NCBI GenBank assembly: GCA_005877075.1
Contig: VBPX01000040.1
Location: forward strand, 1 to 55,631
Origin: Nitrososphaerota archaeon
GTDB taxonomy: Archaea; Thermoproteota; Nitrososphaeria; Nitrososphaerales; Nitrososphaeraceae
Reading direction: 5' to 3'
Length of the DNA: 55,631 nucleotides
This document shows positions 33,991 to 41,689 of the stretch, piece by piece. The notes under the pieces are model-generated. The model searched no databases, was not told the origin of the DNA, and saw nothing but the letters and a program-made list of their open reading frames with translations. Numbering within the stretch: position 1 is the first letter of the stretch; every line of letters begins with the position of its first letter. A program made the position numbers and the translations under genes.

Positions 33991-34824
33991 CTAGAATGGT
34001 TTAAAATCTATTACACCCCGTATGTCAAAAAGATCAATTTGTTGCGCAAAATCTCTTGCTTTTTCGCCTTCCATATCCTCAAAACATTTGTCATAAAAAG
34101 GACAGTGTGGGCATTTGCTTGATTTTAACGGTTCGATTAATCTAGGAAGAATTGATACATCATGGCTCTTTAGCGCGTCCACTAGCATATTCTTCCTCAG
34201 TACCATCTCATTTCTTAATATCTCTCTTGTGATATCGTTTTTGGGCAAATAAACTGACCAACTTTCTATTCCGACATCTTTCCCATCGGCGGGTCTAAAG
34301 AAATATTCACCTGACTCATCCTTCTTTATCAATCTCATCTCTCTAATATTATATCTAATTGAAATAATGCCGTTTTCAATACCACTCATGATGAGATAAT
34401 ATAAAAGTTGTCTTAGATAGGAACGAAAAGTATAGTCATTTATATCAAGCCTTTTGCCTGTAACTGTATCTTTGAGTTCTACTATTACCTTTTCAGCAAT
34501 TGTATTTTGCATTATATCAGGATGGGCTACTATCTCATCCATTTCTAACTGGGCTTGTGACACACCAATTTTTGCGAGCTGTGTAATTGCAAATTCACTT
34601 GATTCGCCTCTAACAAAATGATGTATCGATTCATAGGTGATCGGGTCGTTTTCCGGATAAATGCGTGAATAGTACTGTTTTCTTATACAGGAGCTTGGAA
34701 GTATATCTGATACATGAATTGGAGCAAGATCAACCCTATCTTTTTTTCTCTCGTTATATCTTGATCTTAGATTATTTTTTAATAGATTTGTGAATCCCGA
34801 GTCAGGCCTTATAGTTATTGGCAT
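33991..34824 (-). CDS. Cas4-like PD-(D/E)XK nuclease with Fe-S cluster
   Basis: A 277-residue nuclease of the Cas4/RecB type. Cys46 (LPSSCIRKQYYSRIYPEN) at the front and C-x2-C-x5-C at about 247-256 (KCPHCPFYDKCFED) form the 4Fe-4S site. The active centre reads HPDIM (Asp103) and VIVELKDT (Glu116, Lys118), with the downstream YLRQLLYYLIMSGIENGIIS helix; HHFVRGESSEFA holds a further conserved motif. All usual catalytic residues are present. No cas1/2 and no array here. It is convergent with the RTX gene, and the terminase-type ATPase starts about 0.85 kb away on the opposite strand. Likely an exonuclease in repair or defence. Confidence 0.9.
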   Translation of the reverse strand: MPITIRPDSGFTNLLKNNLRSRYNERKKDRVDLAPIHVSDILPSSCIRKQYYSRIYPENDPITYESIHHFVRGESSEFAITQLAKIGVSQAQLEMDEIVAHPDIMQNTIAEKVIVELKDTVTGKRLDINDYTFRSYLRQLLYYLIMSGIENGIISIRYNIREMRLIKKDESGEYFFRPADGKDVGIESWSVYLPKNDITREILRNEMVLRKNMLVDALKSHDVSILPRLIEPLKSSKCPHCPFYDKCFEDMEGEKARDFAQQIDLFDIRGVIDFKPF

Positions 34825-34952
34825 GATTTCCTAGTTCTTATTAAGTTAATGCTTCTTTATAGTTATTTTATTGAATTGGGTCTTGGCAGGTAAAAAAATA
34901 TTTTATATATTCCACATTAAGAATAGAATCTACGAAAGAAAAAGTCAATGTC

Positions 34953-35528
34953 TTGGGAATTGGAAGCAGCATGAGAGAAAATTCATTTAGTACAACTGCT
35001 CTAAAAAACGTCCTTGAAATTATTTCTGTCAAGTACAACGCTGAAGCAAGACTGGTTAATCTGCAAGAAACTGAGATGCCTATCTACAGGCCAAGCACTC
35101 AATCCGAAAACGAAAATGTGAAAAGGATAACTAAGGACGTAAGTTGGGCCAATGTATTTGTTCTGGCCTCACCCGACTATCACGGATCTATGTCAGGAAC
35201 AATGAAAAATTTTTTAGATTATTTTTGGAAAGAATTTTCTGGTAAAACATTTGGATATATCGTTTCATCTCATGAGAAGGGGTTAACAGTAATGGATCAA
35301 ATGAGGACAGCTGTCAGACAGTGTTATGCCTGGAGTTTGCCGTATGGAATTTCTATTAATGAAAGAGAAGATCTGAACTCTAGCGGTCAGATTGTGAACA
35401 AAAAGCTACAATCAAGATTGGAAATGCTTGCTAGGGATTTGGTTGTCTATGGAGGATTAATTTATTGGCAATTTGTGAGAGACAAGAACACTTCTGAAGC
35501 CAATACCTTTGCACATTATTACATCTAG
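34953..35528 (+). CDS. NADPH-dependent FMN reductase family protein
   Basis: A 191-residue flavodoxin-fold protein. GIGSSMRENSFSTTALKNVL is the phosphate-binding loop, LVNLQETEMPIYRPSTQSEN the substrate loop, ASPDYHGSMSGTMKNFLDYF the FMN-binding motif, and GKTFGYIVSSHEKGLTVMDQ follows. The only in-frame standard start is TTG 34953, which leaves a one-residue first strand; the sequence just upstream (KVNVL) looks like the missing strand but has no ATG, GTG or TTG in frame, so the true N-terminus is uncertain. A TATA-like tttatata (34901-34908) lies upstream. Reduces flavin, quinone or azo substrates. Confidence 0.9.
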   Translation: MGIGSSMRENSFSTTALKNVLEIISVKYNAEARLVNLQETEMPIYRPSTQSENENVKRITKDVSWANVFVLASPDYHGSMSGTMKNFLDYFWKEFSGKTFGYIVSSHEKGLTVMDQMRTAVRQCYAWSLPYGISINEREDLNSSGQIVNKKLQSRLEMLARDLVVYGGLIYWQFVRDKNTSEANTFAHYYI

Positions 35529-35672
35529 TCAATGATGCAAGATAAAATTGGATGTGGGAATAAAACGTTGCAATTTTATTGTGATGTAAGAAAACCCTAA
35601 ACTAATAAGTTAACTTTGTTTAGGAATTCCTATTATAAGTGCATGTAGAGCAGGACTAGAGGAAACCAAGAA

Positions 35673-36488
35673 ATGCTAAGTCTAGATACTTCAATCTTCG
35701 ATCAAAGTAAAGATAGTCTATCAATATTCTTTGATAAACCATTCTGGATATGGGATCATGGTCTTCACGGGAGGCAATATATAAAAACTAACGGACACTG
35801 TTGTTTTAATCATCTAATATCCCTACCTACGAAAGCCGATAAACAATATCCATTGTTCCATTTCCAGGCACTTATCTTTGATACTCTAGAAAAAAATCAG
35901 AATGTTTGGATAAAGAAGGCAAGAGGAATTGGAATCACTACTTTTATGTTAAGATATCTTGCTTGGAAAATCTTATCATCGTCTGAGTTGGATGATAAAT
36001 CCATATTTATTGTCTCAGGAAACAGGAAGGAATTCTCTGAGAATATAAAGAGAAACTTAAGACAATTATTCGAAAAAAGATTTCCGCTTCTAAGACTAGA
36101 ATCCAAATACACGGAATTGTGGTTAAAGAAAACATGGATTAAAGTTATGACTACTAGGAATATAATGGACATTGAGGGATATTTTGATGCAGCTTATCTA
36201 TTTATTGATGAAGCAGATAACCTAGATCTCAGAGATCAAAAATTATTAGAACACGCAATCTCTGTCTATGCAGAAAAAAGTAAAGGCAAAACAATAATGG
36301 TTTCGACTCCAAATGTTACGGGAGGGTTGTTTGAAAGAATAGAAAAAGATACGAGCTCAAAATATGCTAAACTAAAATTGGATTATACTTATGGACTAGG
36401 CACAATATTTGATAAAGCATTCATAGAAAAGAAAAGATTAGAACCTGAATTTGAGAGAGAGTATAATTTAAAGTATAAAAGAAGATAA
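35673..36488 (+). CDS. Terminase large-subunit-like ATPase without nuclease domain
   Basis: A 271-residue protein with the ATPase core of phage terminase large subunits: Walker A-like KARGIGITTFM at 82-92 (the usual G-K-S/T Lys is absent, as in many terminases where an adjacent Arg/Lys substitutes), Walker B AAYLFIDEAD at 173-182, and coupling motif VSTP at 210-213. Terminases have a C-terminal RNase H-like nuclease and 450-600 residues; this protein ends just after the ATPase. No other phage genes are near. It may be a domesticated ATPase or part of a decayed provirus. Its start is ATG 35673. Confidence 0.7.
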   Translation: MLSLDTSIFDQSKDSLSIFFDKPFWIWDHGLHGRQYIKTNGHCCFNHLISLPTKADKQYPLFHFQALIFDTLEKNQNVWIKKARGIGITTFMLRYLAWKILSSSELDDKSIFIVSGNRKEFSENIKRNLRQLFEKRFPLLRLESKYTELWLKKTWIKVMTTRNIMDIEGYFDAAYLFIDEADNLDLRDQKLLEHAISVYAEKSKGKTIMVSTPNVTGGLFERIEKDTSSKYAKLKLDYTYGLGTIFDKAFIEKKRLEPEFEREYNLKYKRR

Positions 36489-36573
36489 CGTTACTTTATC
36501 TATTTTTCAATGTGACTCGAGTTGGTATTTATTTATTTATTTAAATATCACTTTTTCATGTTAATTCATTATC

Positions 36574-37308
36574 TTGCTTATTTCAGGACATAAATCGGAT
36601 AGAGGATTACTTCGAGAAAATAATGAAGATTCGTTATTCGTTAACGACAAAGTTGGTGTATACATTATAGCTGATGGAATGGGTGGACATAACGGGGGCG
36701 AAATTGCTAGTTCCATCGCCGTAACTAATTTAGGAAATGTTCTCTCACAAAGACTTAAAGTAAATAAAGACAGTGATATTGGTTCTATTACACAGAAAGC
36801 CCTTCAAGAAACAAATAAAGAAATCATTCTAAGAAGGAAAAATCATGTTGAGCTCATGAATATGGGAACGACATTGGTGCTCTCTATATTTTTTAATAAT
36901 ATTTTTTATTTTTCACATCTGGGTGACAGTAGAGCCTATTTATATAAAAAAGAAAGTAAACTAATTCAACTAACTTGCGATGATTCTTTGGTAATGGAAA
37001 TGGTAAAGTCTGGAATGATCACTGATGTTGAGGCAAGAACGCACAATTTAAAACATATTGTTACCAAATATCTAGGATCTGAAAATTTTGCAGTACCTGA
37101 GATCCAACAATGTTATGTTGGGCAAGAGGATTGCATTATTCTCTGTTCAGATGGCCTTACAAATTTGTTAGAAGATGAGGAAATTGAATTAGCAATTAGG
37201 GAAAATATTTCCAAAGGCCCACAAACTTCATGCAATATTTTGGTTGACAAAGCAAACAGGAAAGGCGGGGACGACAATATTACTGTAATCATAATTCAAA
37301 ATAACTAA
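36574..37308 (+). CDS. PP2C-type serine/threonine protein phosphatase
   Basis: A 244-residue phosphatase of the bacterial Stp1/PppA class. Motif order: SDRGLLRENNEDSLFV, VYIIADGMGGHNGGEIASSI (metal Asp and Gly-Gly-His), HLGDSRAYLYKK, CIILCSDGLTNLLEDEEIE and RKGGDDNITVII, which give the binuclear Mn2+/Mg2+ site. It begins with TTG 36574; no upstream ATG is in frame. No kinase or FHA gene lies beside it, so the substrate is unknown. Confidence 0.93.
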   Translation: MLISGHKSDRGLLRENNEDSLFVNDKVGVYIIADGMGGHNGGEIASSIAVTNLGNVLSQRLKVNKDSDIGSITQKALQETNKEIILRRKNHVELMNMGTTLVLSIFFNNIFYFSHLGDSRAYLYKKESKLIQLTCDDSLVMEMVKSGMITDVEARTHNLKHIVTKYLGSENFAVPEIQQCYVGQEDCIILCSDGLTNLLEDEEIELAIRENISKGPQTSCNILVDKANRKGGDDNITVIIIQNN

Positions 37309-37456
37309 ATGGATTTGACCCTAATGAATTTATGAATTTAGCAATTGTATATTTACGAAAACATATGAATATTCTAAATATGGTTCTTGAAAAAAATTCT
37401 ACCTCATTATTGAGAACTTATAATGTGGTTATAGAAAAATTGTAAAAAATAGTAAA

Positions 37457-37858
37457 TCATCCTTCTGGAGATGACAACAGAGTAAATATATTTCCATCTA
37501 AATCCTTTACCTGTGATAATATACCGCCCCATTCCTGCTTTTCTGGCTTTGAGATGTCCACGCCCTTGGCTTTGAGCTCTTCATACGTTGAATGAATATC
37601 TGATGAAAAAAACCAAACCCCAGTGTTTTTTCCTATCTTTTTTTTGGCTGATTCTAATTCTTCGGGAGACATCATTTGTGAATTAGGTTCCATAATGCTC
37701 AAAGTGGATTCAGAATCTTTAGGAGCTACCTCTATCCACTTTCCACCCTGAAAAGGAACATTTAGTCTAATATCAAAGCCAATTTTTTCTGTATAAAATT
37801 TTACTGCTTGTGCCTGATCTGATACCATTACAACGACACCGCCTATTGTATTAATCAT
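37457..37858 (-). CDS. Glyoxalase/VOC-family protein
   Basis: A 133-residue protein with the paired beta-alpha-beta-beta-beta modules of vicinal oxygen chelate enzymes: GGVVVMVSDQAQAVKFYTEK, GFDIRLNVPFQGGKWIEVAP, then WFFSSDIHSTYEELKAKGVD and WGGILSQVKDLDGNIFTLLS. Metal ligands would come from Gln/Glu/His at strands 1, 4 and the end. It may be a glyoxalase, a ring-cleavage dioxygenase or a drug-resistance binding protein; the family is too broad to decide. Confidence 0.85.
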   Translation of the reverse strand: MINTIGGVVVMVSDQAQAVKFYTEKIGFDIRLNVPFQGGKWIEVAPKDSESTLSIMEPNSQMMSPEELESAKKKIGKNTGVWFFSSDIHSTYEELKAKGVDISKPEKQEWGGILSQVKDLDGNIFTLLSSPEG

Positions 37859-38063
37859 TTGTGATATTATCTTAAATAAAGAATTATTATAAAGTTGCTC
37901 TAATCGTTGACATATCTGTCGGCCTATTGATTAAGGTTAAAAGTAGCTTTATGCCAATAAATAAATACAAATTCCTTGAATAATGAATTGGAACTCGCTT
38001 AACTAATTTTGGATCTACGGCCAGCTTTTTTTATCATTGTTTTATTCCAATATATAGTTGTAA

Positions 38064-38267
38064 TTGTTTCAATTAATTATTAATTACCCCAATGCTCATA
38101 ATTTTGCTGAGAGAATATTGACGGAGAGTCTATTTTTACGGGCTGAGGAAAGTGAAAATATTCCAAAAACTGATGAGGAGATAGAAGATGATTTTGAAGA
38201 TGATTTAGAAGGTGATCTTGATGAAGATATAGAAGATGACTTTGACGAAAGTGTAGAAAGAGAGTAG
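38064..38267 (+). CDS. Short acidic-tail protein, uncertain
   Basis: A 67-codon frame from TTG 38064; a second in-frame TTG at 38115 gives 50 residues. The end is extremely acidic (about 20 Asp/Glu in the last 30 residues, such as TDEEIEDDFEDDLEGDLDED). Such a repeat-like acidic tail might be low-complexity protein or a chance product of the gat/gaa-rich repeat in the DNA. The gene ahead is 100 bp downstream on the same strand. Low certainty. Confidence 0.4.
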   Translation: MFQLIINYPNAHNFAERILTESLFLRAEESENIPKTDEEIEDDFEDDLEGDLDEDIEDDFDESVERE

Positions 38268-38369
38268 ATATTGCAATATATGACCCGCACATTGAATAAC
38301 TATCATTTAAGAATTAACATAAGATCTTGTCAAATTTAGTAGGAGTGTAATGAATATACGAATATAGAA

Positions 38370-38744
38370 TTGCCCGATATCAAAACCCAGGCATTAGCAG
38401 TAGAATTGATTTTAATTAAGAGAACTGAAGAATCACTCCAATTACTTTCTAGAGTTTACAATGTGCAGCCACCAGAAATTGTGGTTGGTACCATCAAAGG
38501 GAAAAGAAAAACCGTATATGCTGTATATGTTCATAAAGAAAGACGTATCTATGCTGTAAATTCTGATGTCTTTTACAATCCGTTCATCGTTTTACATGAA
38601 TTTTATCATCATTTGAGATTCAGGGGATTGGAGCATAGAGGTTCAGAAAAAAGCGCAAATAATTTTGCATCAAAATTCATCGACTCATATCGTATTACAA
38701 AGTTACAGAAAAAACTAGCTCATGACAAAATTAATGGAAAATGA
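38370..38744 (+). CDS. HExxH metallopeptidase-like protein
   Basis: A 124-residue protein starting with TTG. The zinc motif HEFYHH (in VLHEFYHHLRFRG) is followed by EHRGSEKSANNFASKFI, giving the H-E-x-x-H...E/A-N-x-F-A arrangement seen in ImmA/IrrE-type and other minimal zincins. No signal peptide. The first half contains a probable beta sheet (KTVYAVYVHKERRIYAVNSD). It may be an intracellular protease; ImmA-like peptidases often act with a repressor, none of which is next to it. Confidence 0.7.
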   Translation: MPDIKTQALAVELILIKRTEESLQLLSRVYNVQPPEIVVGTIKGKRKTVYAVYVHKERRIYAVNSDVFYNPFIVLHEFYHHLRFRGLEHRGSEKSANNFASKFIDSYRITKLQKKLAHDKINGK

Positions 38745-38756
38745 TATCTTGTAAAA

Positions 38757-39629
38757 TCAAAATTGCAAAAATGTTAAATCTGTCAAATGTTCAAGATGTT
38801 TCTTTGAAAGGGAATCAGTTATTTTTTTTAATTCATTTTTTGCCTTTGACGAATAAGAAATATACAAATTTTCCATCCGTTCAATAAACTCTGCAGATTG
38901 TTTGTTGTTTCTTACCAATATGTTAAACAATCTATCTTCATTATTCCAATCCATGATATCATCATGTATCTGATATGCTATACCTAGCAAATGTCCAAAG
39001 CTTCCCATTGCATAAATTTCTTCTTCTGTGCCTCCTCCAAACAATGACCCTATTTTAGACGCAGCTTCGAATAATGACGCAGTCTTATTTTCAACTACCT
39101 TTATGTAATCGTCGTCTTTCAAATATGGATCTTTGATGAGCCTTATTTCCATCATCTCTCCCTCGCTCATCTTTGTTGCTGCCTTTGATAATTCGGCAGA
39201 AACCTTGGCATTATTAATTTTAGTGCATATACTCAAAATTATCCCAAGAACAAAATCCGCGGTAAGGATACTGCTATTATAACCATATTTTATATGAAAT
39301 GATGGTTTACCTCTTCTATAATCTTCTTTGTCTATAATGTCATCATGAATAACAGATTCAGTATGTAACAACTCTATCGCACAGGAAGCCAAAAACATGT
39401 CTTCTGTAACATCCACAGTCACATGTTTATTAGCTGAAATTGTCTCTGCCGACAAAACTAGTATAAGCGGTCTTATTCTTTTCCCACCATCCGACGCATA
39501 CCGTAATGGTGTATAGAATTCTGACCAGGAATACAGGTCTAATTCGCGGCCAAGATATTTGTCAATTTTTGACAAATACGAACTAAATTGTTCCAAAAGC
39601 GGATTAGCTTCTATATTTCTTCTATTCAA
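38757..39629 (-). CDS. Geranylgeranyl/polyprenyl diphosphate synthase
   Basis: A 290-residue trans-prenyltransferase that condenses isopentenyl diphosphate onto allylic diphosphates to make C20 or longer chains for archaeal lipids. The first aspartate-rich motif is VIHDDIIDKEDYRRGKPSFH and the second is AYQIHDDIMDW; KTASLFEAASKIGSLFGG lies between. GKRIRPLILVLSAE near residue 58 binds IPP. Chain length depends on residues ahead of the first motif (SCAIELLHTES), which have no bulky block, so the product may be C20. Convergent with the HExxH gene, overlapping nothing. Confidence 0.94.
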   Translation of the reverse strand: MNRRNIEANPLLEQFSSYLSKIDKYLGRELDLYSWSEFYTPLRYASDGGKRIRPLILVLSAETISANKHVTVDVTEDMFLASCAIELLHTESVIHDDIIDKEDYRRGKPSFHIKYGYNSSILTADFVLGIILSICTKINNAKVSAELSKAATKMSEGEMMEIRLIKDPYLKDDDYIKVVENKTASLFEAASKIGSLFGGGTEEEIYAMGSFGHLLGIAYQIHDDIMDWNNEDRLFNILVRNNKQSAEFIERMENLYISYSSKAKNELKKITDSLSKKHLEHLTDLTFLQF

Positions 39630-39781
39630 GAATGGAATCTAGCCTAAACTAGTGTTCATTTATTGATATTTAATTCTTTTACAAAGATGAATTTCAAATT
39701 ATTTATTATCTTATCAAAATGTTATGGGGATACATGATTGATTTTCTGTTTATACCTGTCATGTCTAAATTTGATAAGTCA

Positions 39782-39886
39782 TGCTCCGGCCGGGATTTGA
39801 ACCCGGGATCTGCGACTCGAAAGGCCACAATGCTTGACCGGACTATGCAACCGTAATTCTATTTACGAGTACTACACCACCGGAGC
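39782..39886 (-). tRNA. tRNA-Glu(UUC) with a D-loop intron
   Basis: Acceptor GCTCCGG/CCGGAGC, anticodon arm GTGGC-CTTTCGA-GTCGC (UUC) and T-arm CCGGG-TTCAAAT-CCCGG are intact. The D-loop is interrupted: deleting 29 nt (39843-39871) yields GTGT-AGTCCGGTCAA-GCAT and a 76-nt tRNA. Bulge-helix-bulge: GTGT/GCAT central helix with wobble pairs, bulges AGT on each side, and inner stem CGTAA/TTACG. No intron at 37/38. Candidate TATA (caataaaata, 39910-39919 on the plus strand) at the expected 24-33 bp. Confidence 0.9.
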
Positions 39887-40065
39887 TACTAGCATGATGT
39901 ATAATTCACAATAAAATAGTTTACGGACCAAGAAAGTAAGTTGCGAATTGTCAGTTTTAGAATCTTATTGGATTTATGAAGACTTGATCTCATGAATAAA
40001 AAATAATTTTAAAATAATTTGCTATTTTCACACAAGGTTTTATTATAGGTTATCGATGAATAATA

Positions 40066-40725
40066 TTGATGACTAGACTTGTTTACAAAATAGATCAGGA
40101 AGTAGAGAAAAAAAGTCTTTTAAAACATCCATTCTATAAGATGTGGTCAAACGGCGAATTAAGTTTACATCAATTACAGGGATATTCTCTGGAGTATTTT
40201 CAACTAGTTAAGGCAGTTCCAGAAATGGTTAACAATATCAAGTTAAAGTTACAAGATTCAAATCTACAAAATAGAGTTGAAGACAGTCACAAAGAAGAGT
40301 CAAGTCATATTCAACCTTGGATAAGTTTTGCTACGTCTCTTGGAATACCAAAACAAGATTTATTGAATTATGTTGGTAATGAAAAAACAAAGAATGCAGT
40401 TTCTTCTCTTGTACAATTAACTGAGAAATCAGTCGATGAGGGTATATGTGCAATGTACGCGTACGAAATAGATCTGCCTAATATTAGCACATCAAAGATA
40501 GACGGCTTGAATAAATTCTACAACATGTCAAGTTTTGACGCAACAAACTATTTTAAAATACATCAGGAAGCAGATATCAGACACGCAGAAATATGGAGAA
40601 GCATTATTAAAGATATTCCAGACCACAAACATGAACTCTGTTTCAATGCCGCAGCAAGCTCGCTTGATGCACAGAACTTATTGTTGGATGCTGTTTATGA
40701 AAAGTACATAAGGCCTTATAATTAG
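40066..40725 (+). CDS. CADD/TenA-like diiron protein (heme-oxygenase fold)
   Basis: A 219-residue all-helical protein of the TenA/PqqC/CADD group. The metal ligands of CADD-type enzymes are visible as E-E-S-S-H in SHKEESSHIQPW, E in YAYEIDLP, and H-x2-x-D-x-x-H in YFKIHQEADIRHAEIW. CADD homologues make p-aminobenzoate from tyrosine in a diiron, self-sacrificing reaction and serve folate supply when PabABC is missing; in thaumarchaea this is a reasonable but unproven role. The start could be ATG 40066 or the second ATG 3 bases on. Confidence 0.85.
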   Translation: MMTRLVYKIDQEVEKKSLLKHPFYKMWSNGELSLHQLQGYSLEYFQLVKAVPEMVNNIKLKLQDSNLQNRVEDSHKEESSHIQPWISFATSLGIPKQDLLNYVGNEKTKNAVSSLVQLTEKSVDEGICAMYAYEIDLPNISTSKIDGLNKFYNMSSFDATNYFKIHQEADIRHAEIWRSIIKDIPDHKHELCFNAAASSLDAQNLLLDAVYEKYIRPYN

Positions 40726-40850
40726 TGGAATTAATCAGTGCAATTAATTAGTGCAATACATATTAGTTTGCAATACATTGAATGAAAAGATGATTATTAT
40801 TGGTGAAATTCTGAGACCCTAAATTTTTTTGGTTTATTTTATTCAAAACC

Positions 40851-40857
40851 TTTATAC
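40851..40857 (+). promoter_or_regulatory. TATA box of tRNA(CAU)
   Basis: tttatac, 28-34 bp upstream of the tRNA's first base: a standard archaeal TBP site. Confidence 0.6.
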
Positions 40858-40884
40858 GTATTTTAGTATCGAAAAACTTTTGTC

Positions 40885-40959
40885 GGGCCCATAGCTCAGC
40901 CTGGTTAGAGCGACCGGCTCATAACCGGTCGGCCGGGGGTTCAAATCCCCTTGGGCCCA
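40885..40959 (+). tRNA. tRNA with CAU anticodon (Ile2 or elongator Met), no intron
   Basis: The 75-bp gene folds normally: acceptor GGGCCCA/TGGGCCC, D-arm GCTC...GAGC, anticodon arm ACCGG-CTCATAA-CCGGT, T-arm GGGGG-TTCAAAT-CCCCT, discriminator A. A GGGCCC acceptor resembles archaeal isoleucine tRNAs, so it is probably tRNA-Ile2, the substrate of TiaS at 25838, but elongator Met cannot be excluded without the genome's other CAU tRNAs. It is the only tRNA of five here with no intron. Confidence 0.88.
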
Positions 40960-41207
40960 GTAACTATAAGGACTCAAATACTTGTGCGTATATAAACTAC
41001 CAGATGATGGAGGATAAAGTCTGATGCCCACTAAACTCCCGACTACAGTCAAGAAGATAAATTTAGTACCAAACAAGAAAAATTCTGAATTGAGCAAAGT
41101 AACGTAGGTAATACCTAAAACCAGAAGTTACTGTAACACGAAATAATCATTTTCTGTTAGATTTATTTATGGATTTTTTTGTTCATTTCTAGTAGACCTT
41201 TTTTCTA

Positions 41208-41445
41208 TTAAGGCCAATTATTCATGACTTTTTCTAATCCATCTACTCCATTACTTAGCACAATTTCATCAATAGAAGGAATTTTCATAATACCTTTCGC
41301 AATATCACTGTCTTGAGAATAAATAAGATCAACGTAAAAAATTCCTAGCATTAAGTTTTTTAATTATTCCAGCTCGAATTACTTGCCTAGATTCATTCCA
41401 CATTTCTTCTGGTACTTTAAGCTCCGCTGGCTTGTATCTTGGCAT
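41208..41445 (-). pseudogene. Frameshifted small gene, unknown function
   Basis: From ATG 41445 the frame reads MPRYKPAELKVPEEMWNESR and continues to LNARNFLR before a stop. Shifting one base at the T6 run near 41356 opens a second frame with GIFYVDLIYSQDSDIAKGIM and KIPSIDEIVLSNGVDGLEKV, ending NNWP. Joined, they give one protein of about 78 residues with consistent composition, so a single-base indel has broken it (or a read error exists). No family recognised. Confidence 0.5.
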
Positions 41446-41689
41446 AGACTAATAAATCAATCAAGATATATAAAATAATTACATGAGCCCACAGTAAGTT
41501 GACACAGCTTACCTAGCAAATTAACTAAATTACAATTAGAAAAACAGATCATCTTTATAAAGTTATTAGAGAAGCAGACAAAATTCATAAATCTATTACT
41601 GACAAAATTAAGACTTCGATAAGCAAGAGACTATTCATTTTATTTTCTCGAATGGTATAATCAATTATACTGCTGGGGACATTATATTT

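Noticed and set aside
40852-41097. 81-residue minus-strand frame through tRNA(CAU)
   Set aside because: It overlaps the tRNA gene, which is clearly functional; a shadow frame.
41510-41655. Open frame with a protein-like stretch DHLYKVIREADKIHKSITDK
   Set aside because: No start codon in frame and AT-rich composition; possibly a remnant but insufficient to call.
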